DNA of 64,000 nt from Adiantum capillus-veneris. Its lineage: Eukaryota; Streptophyta; Polypodiopsida; Polypodiales; Pteridaceae. Under the pieces are notes generated by a model. It had not been told where the DNA came from. It made no database searches and saw only the letters and a program-made list of their open reading frames with translations. This document shows positions 21,801 through 31,803 of the stretch, in pieces. Position 1 is the stretch's first letter, and each line of letters starts with the position of its first letter. Both the position numbers and the translations under genes were made by a program. Location: assembly GCA_014529385.2 (NCBI GenBank), contig CM043944.1, positions 93,095,476 through 93,159,475 of the forward strand, written 5' to 3'.

Positions 21801-23228
21801 CCGACGTGCACGGAGGAGCGCCTACGGCAGCCCCTCGTCTGGAACCCCATGGTTAGCACTCAGAGAGGCCACTTGGTTGGGAGTAGGCCTCATGTTTCTT
21901 GGGGTCCCATGGCAGCAGGTCCAGCGCGCTCTCTAGGTGACTGGCTAGAGTTCACAGGTTTGTCAGAGGAGGTGCAGGCTGTCCAGCTACAGGGCATGAG
22001 AGGGATTCAGAGCATGTGTCAGGACATCTCAGAGTCAGTTCCAGCTGAGTGGCTCACGCCTCTCGAGCCAGTAGCACCCCGGTGGATGGGAGCCTTCACA
22101 TGACTGGAGGTTCTCATTTCAGTCAGGGCTTGCTCAGAGACTGTCCCAGCCCTGTTCTTCGAGCTTCAGGGTGGGGGACGATTACAGCGAGTTGCAGTAG
22201 AGGCCCCGCAGGTAGCAGAGTGCTGTTTCCAGAGGATCCGAGTTGTGGGCATCTGTGGGAGGACTTGCGTCATAGACCCTGACCCAGCAGCTCTTGAGAT
22301 AGGACACTGGAGGCTATGGGCTTGGGAGTGTTGTCCACTGGCACGAGTACAGTGGGATCCTGGTGAGTGGCTTTGGAGGGACCCCTTCTCTTTTGCAGAC
22401 CGCCCAGGAGTCCCTTTCTTTCAGTACACTGTTCGGCTTGGACGTCATATACTTGCAGCACAGAGAGAGGCCCGCCCCACTGCAGCACGTCCTTGGCAGG
22501 AGGAGGGCCTCACAGTTGAGTTCTTGGTAGCTTTTTGGCAGAGGCTATGGGACTCCAAACAGCCGAGGCGCGTCACTTTGTTCCAGTGGTTGGTTGCACA
22601 CAGAGCCACAATAGTAGGGAGCTGGCTTGTGCATAGTGGTCTCTCGGCCGCATGTACAGCATGTGACCAGTTGGTGGAGAGTCAGTGACACTGTCTTTGG
22701 GACTGCCCCTCGGCCTAGCAGGTGTGGCTACGAGTTCTTCGGCTGATGCCTGCCCTCTCCATGGCTTGACAGTACACTTGGGGGGCAGCGGCTTGGTCCA
22801 CCCTCACGGGCCCGGCACTTCAGTTTGAGCTATCTTCCACCAGCAGGATGATAGTGATACAGGGGGGGCGACCTACACTCCAGCCTACTACGGACCTTAC
22901 TCCACAGCAGTGGTGCAGTGAGAGAGAGGAGTGTTGGGAGCTCATCAGCGGCCTAGCTCTCTGGTTCATCTGGCGGGCCCGTTGTTTCCACATCTTTGAG
23001 GCTCGCCCTGTGCCACCAGCAGAGACAGTTCGTGACTTTTGGCTAGAGCTGATCCATACTCTCAGAGGACAGCTTGAGGGACTACAGGGCAGCTCCGACC
23101 ACATGCGGGAGCGCCGCGAGGCTTTCCTTCGACTCTGGCGCCCTGGGCCTTTCTACACCATGGTCCAGGGGGTGCTCAGATGGCACTATTGTCCACCTGT
23201 GTGGCTCTTCCCTCCTCCCATCTCTTGA
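18876..23228 (+). pseudogene. LINE-1 ORF2: endonuclease and reverse transcriptase
   Basis: A single frame of 1450 codons nicks target DNA and copies the RNA by target-primed reverse transcription. Endonuclease, residues 1-255: MRIVSWNVQGLG, the catalytic Glu in MLQEHH, GGDFNM, and SNHAP where family members have SDH. Reverse transcriptase, about 480-760: IPKEGG, WRPITILNSAYKILAKALS, LLDFEEAYDRVDWDFL and the active site FADD near 713. A Cys/His cluster (CTAC ... HCLWDC) near 1260 resembles zf-RVT. The frame is intact from end to end but for nine stops: TAG at 19641, 19845, 21120, 21519 and 22716, and TGA at 19986, 22101, 22686 and 22767. No frameshift was found. Most affected codons look like former CAG or TGG. 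Confidence 0.9.
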
Positions 23229-23390
23229 TTTAGCCCCATTGTATATATGCTGTTTTTTCATTGGGAGAGTCTCCCCATCATGCTTGTTGTAGCCCTCTCT
23301 TGCAGAGGTGGATGTAGCCCTATGGGCAGTTTTCATTAACTAATAGAAGGATCTTTTTCTCGGGGGAAAAAAAAAAATATGACATGCGGT
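23229..23390 (+). other. LINE-1 3' UTR, poly(A) and right target duplication
   Basis: After the ORF2 stop come about 135 bp ending TCTTTTTCTCGGGGG and then an A-run from 23367. The right copy of the 16-bp target duplication is 23375-23390; it shares its leading As with the tail. Confidence 0.9.
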
Positions 23391-24288
23391 AAGAACGCGG
23401 CGAGCACGCGCCGCACACGTTGACGTGATGATCAATCATCATACTCAAAGGGAACAAAGTAATGATGTACAAGTGAAGAGTGGATTAGTAGAGTCTAGTG
23501 GGCAATATTGGCATATAGCTCAAGACTCTGAAAAGCCTAGAGAAAAGGTGTGGGTACCCTGTTCGCATCCTGCTTGCATGTCACCAGGGAACCACGTCCC
23601 CTCTGCGTCCCATGTGAGGGACCCGTCTACGTCATGTCCCCTCGTCCTGTCCCGCGTCCCCTGTTCCGTCCCTGCCAAAAAGGGCCATATTCCCGGGTCC
23701 CCTATTTCTATGGCGCTCCCGTCTTCATCGCTCTGTCTTATAGGACATAAGCCTTAAAGAACCCAAGAGTACACATGGGTTCTCGACTTGCCATGGAAAC
23801 CCTAGATGATTATAACTTGAAATTTCTTGACATCTCTCAGTAGATGTCTCTTCACGAGCAGATGACCTTGGAGGTCCAGCGCGATTGCTATCTTGGGACT
23901 ACCATCGCCGCCAAAGAAACACTTTGTCCAAGAGCTGATGGACCATACTGTACTCAGCCACAACCCTATGGAATGAACCTGACCCTAATTTTTGGTGCAG
24001 GTTTCAGGATCCCCAAGCAACGTAGACTGCGGTCTGGGGAGTGTTTGGTTGTACAGTCCTCTGAGCTCATGGCCCGGACCTCTTTAGGTTATTTGCGTTG
24101 TGTCTTGTAACATGCATATGTAAGCATTTGTGTTGCATTCTGATGTGCCAACTACTGAATATTCCTAATTGGATGAGATTGCATGGGTATGTAATTTTAG
24201 TGCATCAAGGCACCCGTGGAAGATCAGTACGGTCTAGGTGTGATGGCTAATTTTACTACGTCGGAATATCAAGAGTTTCGATCTGGAC
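23391..24288. other. No gene recognised
   Basis: Positions 23560-23720 are rich in GTCCC words. The frames 23425-23757 and 23844-24110 have no recognisable motif. Confidence 0.45.
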
Positions 24289-24395
24289 GAAAGGAGAAGC
24301 TAACTCCTTGATCAAAAGAGCCGAAAAGAGAAGCTAAATCCTTGATAAAAAGAGCCGAAAGGAGAAGCTAACTCCTTAACAAAAAAAAAGAGCAA
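24289..24395 (+). repeat. Three tandem copies of a 34-bp unit
   Basis: Units start at 24289, 24323 and 24357. Each begins GAAAGGAGAAGCTAACTCC or a close variant and continues TTGATCAAAAGAGCC; the third is degenerate at its end. They lie in the 3' part of a gypsy element, just before its polypurine tract. Confidence 0.85.
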
Positions 24396-24488
24396 ACTGA
24401 TTGTCCCTCGGAATGTCCCTCGGAAATTTTTGAGCTAACTTGAGTTGTTTTGCAGATATGCTGTAATCGCGGACGATTACTCTCTTTC

Positions 24489-24500
24489 AAGAAGGGGAGA
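24489..24500 (+). other. Polypurine tract
   Basis: AAGAAGGGGAGA directly precedes an LTR start (TGTCACAAAC). This marks 24501 as the beginning of a 3' LTR. Confidence 0.7.
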
Positions 24501-25150
24501 TGTCACAAACTGCTGATGTATCAAAGCCCTGAAGAAGGGAGTCAACTTGCAGATGTCGGCCGAGGGGCCTAAACCCTAAGAAGAACAAGTAACAGAAGAA
24601 GAAGTCCTACCAACTTATAAGGACCTCGTCTGATGGGGCCCCAAGTGACATAAAGGATTAAAATAAAGCAAGACTCTCACACACACACAAAAGAGACTTG
24701 CGCAAACTGATGACGTGGCAAATTTTCGAAAATTGCACTGGCATGATGACGTGGCAGGCTGTACGGATTTTCGCGTTTTGCGCTGGCTGTGATGACGTGG
24801 TAGCTATACGGATTCCGTGATTTACACTGGCAGCTTTTTGGGCATTGCTTTTGAACCAAATGCTTTTGAGTTTGAAGGCTTTCACTGTAAACTGCTTTTG
24901 GGGCCTAGGGCCTTTAAATATGAGGTTAGGGCTCATTCTCTGGCATGCTTCCCGGAGAAGGTGCAAAGTCTGGAGTACCGGCTTGTACCGTGTTGATGCA
25001 ATATGAAGAAATACCAAAAGAGGCACCAAGGTTTGGGGCCAATACTCTCTGGGGTGGAATTCCGCCACTCCGTATCGCGTGTCGTCTCTCTATTTCAGTT
25101 CAATTGTTATTGAAGTGCTAAAAGTCTGTTCTTTTCTATTGGCACGTGGT
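24501..25150 (+). repeat. Gypsy LTR (family C), copy 2
   Basis: Begins TGTCACAAACTGCTGATG after a polypurine tract. It contains repeated GATGACGTGGCA words and a TATA-like CCTTTAAATATGAGG near 24910. Related segments lie at 14119-14640 and 34918-35225. The exact 3' end near 25150 is uncertain. Confidence 0.65.
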
Positions 25151-25194
25151 GCCCGTCTTTTGACACAAGGCCAACTTCATTGAGATTATGCCCG

Positions 25195-27058
25195 ACGCGA
25201 TGGGGCCACCGGCGGAAGCAGTTCTAGCGGCACCCGGACGGGATGTAGCCATTACACCTGTCATTGGCAAACTTCGTTTGCATTGTCATGCGTATTTAGG
25301 GCACGAGGACTTTTAATCATGCCTTTGGAAGGGTGGGACGTCCTCCTAGGAATCCCTTGGTACCATAAGAACAACATCGTGGTCAACTATCAGGCTAAGA
25401 AAGCGACCTTGACAAATGAGAAGGGCAGGAAATTTGTACTCGATGTAGAATTGAAGGGCCAGTCCGTCCCTATTGTATCGGCTTCGGCCATTTCAAAATT
25501 AATGAAATCCAGTCTCTTTGTTTACTCGATCTATTAGAAAGAATTAAATGATGAACAACGAATGAACATGTCTGAATTAGACAAAGAACAACAAGAATTT
25601 CTGCACACACATGCTGATTCTTTCTCAGAAGACCTGCCAGGCGAGTTACCCCCATTTGGTCCTGAGGACCATACTATTGATCTGATTCCAAGAACCACAC
25701 CACCGAACAACCACCTTACTGTGGTAGTCGAGCCCAGAATGAAGAAATCATGAACCAAGTGAAAGACCTTGAAAAGGGTCTCATCTAGCCTAGTACTTCA
25801 CCCTAATGTTCTCCGGTTTTATTGGTACTAAAGAAAGACGGATCTTGGAGGATGTGCATTGACTATAGAGCTCTCAATAAAATCACTATCAAGAACAAAT
25901 TCCCGATTCCCAGGATCGATGATATTCTTGACAGATTGCAGAGATCCTCTTGTTTCAGCAAGATTGATTTAAAAAGCGGATATCAGCTCCAGGAGATGTC
26001 TACAAGACAGCCTTTTGGACCAACTTTGGTTTATACAAATTTTTGGTGATGCTTTTGGGACTTAACAATGCTCCAGCAACTTTCAACCGAATGATGGATA
26101 GGATTTTCTGAGAGCATCGATCTTTTGTGGGCACTTTCTTTGATGATATTATAGTTTTCTCCAAGGATGAAGCAGAGCATCGACACCATCTGCTATAGGT
26201 CTTTCAAGCATTGCACGATCACAAATTGGTTATCAATCCCAAAAAGAGTGAGTTTTTCTTGCCGGAGATACACTTCCTCGGACACATCATCTCAGTAGCA
26301 GGAGTATAGATGGACCCGGCCAAAATTGAAACTATCCGCGATTGGCCAGACTTGAAGAATGTTCATGAAGTTAGAAGCTTTTTGGGCTCGTGTTCTTACT
26401 ATTGGCGGTTCATTCGGAAGTTTGCAAAGATAGCTTCGCCTTTGCACTTATTGACTCAGAAAGGAGTCCCTTTCTTGATAGGAACGACAACGGTGACTGC
26501 CTTTCAGACACTCAAGGAAAAATTGAGCACTGGACCAATGTTGGCTTTGTCAGACTTGCAAAAGCCATTCGAAGTTTATTGTGATGCTTCTCGTCGTAGT
26601 CTGGGAGCGGTCTTCATGCAAGAAGGCCATGTGATTGCTTATGAAAGCAGAATGTTTTCAAGGCCAAGATTGGTAGCACAGATTTATGAGAGAGAGCTAT
26701 TGGCAGTGATCCATGCTCTTACACAGTGGTGATATTATCTACTCGGAGCCGATTTCATGGTCTTTACTGACCATCAGAGTTTACGCTACTTCTTGTCATA
26801 GAAGCAGCTTTCGAAAAAGCAAATGCGGTGGGCTAACATCTTGTCACGGTTTCACTTCCAGATTGTCCATGTTCGGGGATAAAAAAACATAATGGCAAAT
26901 GCATTGTCTCGGAAGCCCCTCATCTTGGCTATTTCCACGATCCATCATAGAAGCTTCAAGGATATGGTTGACCAATACGCCACCGATCTGGATTTTTCCA
27001 ATGCTTTCAATCAAATACTGAATGGGGAGATAGTGCCAGGATATTCCATACGGGATAG
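25195..27058 (+). pseudogene. Gypsy pol, left part (protease, RT, RNase H)
   Basis: Broken frames in gypsy order. A protease C-terminal half (HCHAYLGHEDF, GWDVLLGIPWYHKNN, about 25270-25420) is followed by the linker LPGELPPFGPEDHTIDLIP. Reverse transcriptase follows: [32 protein letters not shown] and [11 protein letters not shown] (25822-26010). Next come the RT connection and RNase H (26310-26732: RSFLGSCSYYWRFI, FEVYCDASRRSLGAVFMQEG). Gag is missing. Several frameshifts and stops make it inactive. At 27058 it is cut by Gy-B, and it resumes at 33035. Confidence 0.85.
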
Positions 27059-27280
27059 TGTAAGGTGCGGCGGAATGAATGTTGTATTTTCTCAAGATTA
27101 GTGATCTTTATTGCTCAAGGTTCCTTTTAGTTCTTTAGGGAAAGAGAGAGCTTTCCGTCTTGTAGAGTGTTGTGATCACGAACAAAGTGAATGGATTGTG
27201 CGTGCAAGTGAATGAGACTGAGAGAAGGAGAGAGAAAAGATACGACACCCGAGAGGTTGTAAAACCCTCCTCCGAAGGCG

Positions 27281-27302
27281 CCACTCTCGTCGACGAGAGT
27301 GG
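27281..27302 (-). other. LTR hairpin, perfect palindrome
   Basis: Stem CCACTCTCG (27281-27289), loop TCGA, stem CGAGAGTGG (27294-27302): a perfect 22-bp palindrome including the loop. Confidence 0.8.
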
Positions 27303-27845
27303 TCTACTTTGATTGCACAAAGGTGTACAATGCGTATGCAATGGACTGATGCAATGTGACTGTGCCGGTCACGACGACGGCGACTTGATGGCTGAAATCT
27401 GTGGACTTTTATCTACTGATTTTCATGGTCTTCTTGGTGGCTGAAAATGACTGTTTTGGCTGCGTTTTGATGGCTGAAAATGGGGGAGCATCTACAACCA
27501 ACTTGGGGGGAATCTGCTACTATGTCATGGCTGAAAACCTGCGTTTTCTTCAAGGCTGAATCTCTGCTGTAAAAACGCTGAGGCTGCAGGTATCCTCGCG
27601 TTAGTGTTGCTTGACAAAAACGCTGAAGGGGCAGGCCTATTTGATGCTGAAAACGCTGGTAAGGCAGTGCTGAAATTGGCTAATTTGATGCAAAGGCCTA
27701 GAGTTAGTAAAGCTGCTGCACAGGCCAGGTTGTTGGTGAGCAAAAACGCCAACAAGGGAAACAAGATGGCGATATCTGCAAGGGGATGAGACGCCATGGT
27801 TAGGGCCTGATGGTGATGCTAGATCTAGGGAAAAACGCCAATGAT

Positions 27846-27951
27846 GGGGTGAGAGGTATGGCGAGGCTACGTGCTGAGGCGGGTACTGCTGAGAAGTTGG
27901 GGTGAGAGGTATGGCGAGGCTACGTGGTGAGGGGGGTACTGCTGAGAAGTT
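27846..27951. repeat. 53-bp tandem duplication in the Gy-B 3' LTR
   Basis: Two copies of a unit starting GGGGTGAGAGGTATGGCGAG, present once in the 5' LTR near 32589. It arose after the LTRs were made. Confidence 0.85.
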
Positions 27952-28683
27952 GCCTGTTGAGCGGGAAGCTCCTACTGCCTCTTCTGCCAGAAAGTGCTAA
28001 CTTGGGTTTGCTTATATATTAACTTAGCAAAATTGCCCTACCTACTTTTGTTGGAAAGTCACTTAAAAATAATAAGTGAAAATACTAATAAATAGGAAAA
28101 TAGGCTAAATGCACTGGAAAATTCCCCTAACTGATGCTAATGGATTCTGATGGGAATTCCGATGATCATGCTGTGTGCAACCGGAGGATATGCATCTATG
28201 CTAAGTGACTGGGCATGCACGGTCTACGAATAGACTCACAAAAGTGCCAGATCACTGCTAATCTAACTTGATCGGACTGACTGAACCCTGCTGTGGTGTA
28301 GCTTGTCCACGGACACATAGGGTTAGGCTGTGTCACGTGACATCCCCTCCTTTTCAAAGTGAGGTACTGGTACCGAACTGTATGGCGTCGAGGGAGATCG
28401 CCAACAGCATCCGGAATCCTGGAAGGGACTCTTCGCCGGCCCACTCTGCTGTGTGGGTCGTGTGATACTTGAACTTCATAAAGGTCTGCAACGCTTGCTT
28501 CTTTGGGCCGCGCCAACAGCGACTCAAAGTCTTTGATAGCACCTTCCTTGCTTCAACTTCGTCTAGAGACCTGCTTCTTTCGTCTTCAAGAATCTCCATG
28601 GCTGAAAATTCCTGAAACCATCTCCAACACAAAACCATGAACATACCCATTCCATGTAAAGTGAAGGAAAAAAATCTTGTCTT

Positions 28684-29954
28684 CTATAAAGACTGTGCAT
28701 GCAATGTAGATGAACAAATAGACGGAGTGACAACCTGTTCATCAAACACATGCAAACAATGAGATCGAATCTTTTCTGTTTGATCGAAATCAATCAGCTG
28801 TGGCAAATCATAATGGAAATGCCCATGTTTGGTGCTCATACTATCATGTGCTCGTTCGGAAACTGTGTCATGCCAAGGAAGAAACATGGAATGTGACTTC
28901 CTGACATACAAACTTTTCAACTTTTCATGAACAATCCGCATACATTCGTGCTCATCCATGAGAGAAACGTGCTCAACATACAATATGTCATGCTTAGGAA
29001 AAGGGATCACATAACGATGCTGACTAAAATACAGAAAACCTTCACGAATGAAACACTCGAACAATGCGTGCGTATCAATCATGCGAACACACAATACTTC
29101 CTGTGAGGGTTCTTTGGACCAAAGCTCGAGAGCCAAGATCGCTTTTTCGGGATCTATCGAATCTTCTTGTAGGGGATCTGTAGACCTCGATTCGAAAGCC
29201 AAGATCGATTCTTGGTGATTCCTCGAATCTACAACGAGGTTAGCTTCGCTAGGAAAAGCATCCACTAACACATCATCCTTGTGAACAATCACATCATCTT
29301 CATGCAATTCATCATGCTTATCTTTTTCATCCAAATCATCATGCAAATCATCATGCTTCTCATAATCATCCAAGTTCTGTGTGTCATGCTGTGGAGAAAA
29401 AGAGACTGAAAGAGTCTCCTTATCTCGAATCCTTTCAACCTTGTCCTGCATATTAGCAATGAGAGATGGAGAAGGAGAAGTATCCACTCCATGAAAGACA
29501 GTAGGAGAATCACTTTTGGCATTGAAAGTTAAAGTGCTAGCCTCCCAATCAACGAGAGGGTTTATTTCACGAAACCATTTCATGCCTAAAATCATATCAC
29601 ATCCTGAGAGAGGAGAAACAACAAATCTTCTAGTGAAGGCAGTCTGTTGAATTGCAAACAACACATCAAGGCACTCCTTTGTGATGAGAGCGTCCATACC
29701 AGGACGAAAGCCAGAGACCTCGATAGGAGATCTCGGACTAACTTCGAGGCGGGCTCTCTCAGAGAGGGGCTGATCACATCATGCATACTACCTGGGTCAG
29801 ACAATATGACACAACGGTGTCCCAACGTGCAACCATAACATTTAATGAGAGAATCATCAATGGGAGGGTCCTGAGAAACTTTGGGCACAAGCGTGTTATC
29901 ATTCATTGCATTGACAGATGTAGTGGGTGCTGTGGGTTCTTTAGATTCATTCAA
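28684..29954 (-). pseudogene. Gy-B protease region and C-terminal extension
   Basis: The frame from 29954 carries a damaged protease start (ILSDPGSMHDVISPSL, where the active-site triad is normally DSG or DTG) and then shifts. The frame 29697-28684 continues with GCDMILGMKWFREINPLVDW, the second half of a gypsy retropepsin (about residues 28-60). It then runs through a very acidic, His/Asp-rich stretch (about 95-150) into about 180 residues of unknown type. A normal pol would continue into reverse transcriptase here; this one simply ends. The DPG substitution would inactivate the protease. Confidence 0.75.
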
Positions 29955-29959
29955 TTCAA

Positions 29960-30018
29960 GCTTAGGACATGTTCTTTTTATGTGACCCTTAATGTGACAA
30001 TGAAAACAACGACCTTCC
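29960..30018 (-). other. Gy-B CCHC zinc knuckle
   Basis: The minus-strand reading gives RCFHCHIKGHIKRTC, a full CX2CX4HX4C knuckle, followed by PKLELNES. This is the nucleic-acid-binding end of gag, between the capsid and protease segments. Confidence 0.75.
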
Positions 30019-31330
30019 TTAGAATAAGTGCTTTGTTCTTCCGAAGGTTACAATTCCTTGTGCTACCTTTTCATATGGAGTAAGATTAGGTTTAGCAGTT
30101 GCGTTAGCCTTACCCTTAGATTCATTGGAAGAATTCTTTGATGAGAGACTTTTGGAAGATTGGTTAGAAGAGTTATCATTCTTACCATTCTTACCGTTCT
30201 GAGGGTTCTGAGAAGTCTGCGAGGTACTGGTGGAAGTCTTGTTCTCCTTAGGCTTTCCCTTGTTGTGCTTCATCTCCTGTGCGAGAGCAATCGCTACCGC
30301 CTTGTTGAGATCGATTGGATCGAATACCTCGACATTGTACTTGATATACTCGTCCAATCCAAAGAGAAAAGCCTCTTTGCGCTCTTCATCCGACATGCGT
30401 AGTTGGGTACCTAGCTGCAAAACATGATTAGAAAAAGACATAACCGGCATACCATTTTCTTGAGAGCACGCCAATCGTCTTTCAATCGTGTGAGGTACTG
30501 AGGTGGCATAAACCGCACCTTGAGCTTGTCTTGGAAATCAGCCCAACTAAAAGAGAGGGGTGTGAAATCGTCGGCTGCCTCTAGGTGCGCGGCTAGCTGT
30601 GCCTCTTGCCATGCATGGTACCAATTGATAGCATCACCGGCAAGGTACATAGCTGCCGTCAGAACTTTGCTATTTCTTGTCTTCTTAGTTGTTGCAAAAT
30701 AAGCATTAAATTGATGCAACCAAGAATGAATAACTGTAGCATCCATCTTACCGTCATACTTACTGAAAGTCAACTTTTCTGTACTGGATGGTTGGAATCC
30801 GCGTCGTGGCTTGCGCCACTTGACGAACTTCCACAATCTTTGGCTGGTTCGGTCTTCGAGGCTAGGATTTGGGCAATAAATTCTTGATTGCAAAGCTCCC
30901 TTTGAGCTTCACGCTCAATGTCCTTTTCTGCTTTTCGTGCATTTCGTTCATCACGCTCGCGTTCGAGAGCAAGTCGATTTTCCTCTTGTTTTGCGGCGAG
31001 AGCAATGCGCTCACGTTCCTGAGCAAGTCGATTTTCTTCTTGTTTCGCAGCAAGTGTTGCGTTTCTTTCATCGCGCTAGCGTTCCTTGGCTTCTTGTGCA
31101 CGGTCCTTTGCTGCTTGTTCTTCTGCTTTGCTTGTGAGTTGTGCCAATGCAACTCGATTCGTTTCTTGTTGTTGTGCCACCATCATCTCCATAGGAGTGA
31201 GGACAACTCGTGGAGTAGATGGCGAAGGGGGAGGGTTGGAAAAATCTCTTGGTGGGGAGAATCCTTCGTCGCCTCTCTCATGCTCATCACCTGAATGCAA
31301 AGTATCCATGCCGCTTCGGGTGACGACCAT
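30019..31330 (-). pseudogene. Gy-B gag
   Basis: Starts at 31330 with MVVTRSGMDTLHSGDEHERG, aligned with the Gy-A gag start. An in-frame TAG lies at 31076-31078. After it the frame is a Glu/Arg/Ala-rich helical stretch with two repeats of AAKQEENRLA. A shift leads to the frame 30893-30411 with the capsid domain (TEKLTFSKYDGKMDATVIHS, WYHAWQEAQLAAHLE, FMPPQYLTRLKDDW). A further shift leads to 30474-30019, which completes the gag domain (EAFLFGLDEYIKYNVEVF) and a Ser/Asn/Lys-rich linker before the zinc knuckle. This shows what Gy-A has lost. Confidence 0.85.
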
Positions 31331-31790
31331 GCACTAGGATCTTGGGGTCTTAAGCTCGCAAGGAACTTGGGTCTTGAGGGTCTTGAGGTTCTTGAGGTCC
31401 TTGATTCGTGAGAATCTTGGGTTCTTGAGGGTCTTGGGTTCGTGAGGTTTTCTTTCGCTCGCAAATCGCGTTAGAGAAGGATCTTCTCTTCACCCGAGTT
31501 CTACTGTTTTCTACGGGTGCACCCCTTGGCGGCCTTGCGCTCACACCAAGGTTCCTTTTTCCCACCTCACGTCGATTGGCTGGCCGCTAAGTACACGGTC
31601 CGCTCTCAATGAGTGAAAAGAGACACAAGGGGAGGCTGGACAAGCCCTTCTTTCTTGGGATCCCTGTCACTCTTCAACAAAACACGATTAGGAATCGCCA
31701 CACCCCAGTAAACTCGTGCAATCGCAACAAGCAAAAAAATTCTTGTGGTTCTTGTGGTTCTTTCCTTGAGTAATGCAGAACACTTCCAAA

Positions 31791-31803
31791 GCTCTGATAC
31801 CAA
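31791..31803 (-). other. Gy-B primer-binding site
   Basis: The complement of GCTCTGATACCAA reads TTGGTATCAGAGC directly after the 5' LTR end, the tRNA-Met type site. Confidence 0.85.

Larger units (their letters stand above)
16517..23374 (+). mobile_element. LINE-1: near full-length non-LTR retrotransposon
   Basis: A 6.86-kb element bounded by the 16-bp direct repeat AAATATGACATGCGGT (16501-16516 and 23375-23390) and ending in an A-run. Order: C-rich leader, ORF1 (DUF4283-like RNA-binding domain, zinc knuckle, Pro-rich linker, extra C-terminal domain), ORF2 (endonuclease, reverse transcriptase, RNase H-less C-terminus with a zf-RVT-like Cys cluster), short 3' UTR. This is the plant L1-type layout. 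ORF1 has frameshifts; ORF2 has only stop codons. A truncated relative is inserted at 37556-37638. Confidence 0.92.
27059..28342 (-). repeat. Gy-B 3' LTR
   Basis: 1284 bp. It differs from the other LTR mainly by a 53-bp tandem duplication (27846-27898 and 27899-27951), which accounts for the whole length difference. The hairpin lies at 27281-27302. Its sense 5' end is the palindrome TGTCACGTGACA (28331-28342). Confidence 0.92.

Noticed and set aside
24501-25150. 5' LTR of the gypsy pol at 25.2 kb
   Set aside because: Tempting by position, but a polypurine tract precedes it, no clear primer site follows, and gag is missing. It is safer to call it an LTR of uncertain partner.
29592-30474. Separate host gene in the Gy-B interior
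   Set aside because: The pieces align in order as gag linker, CCHC knuckle and protease of the element.
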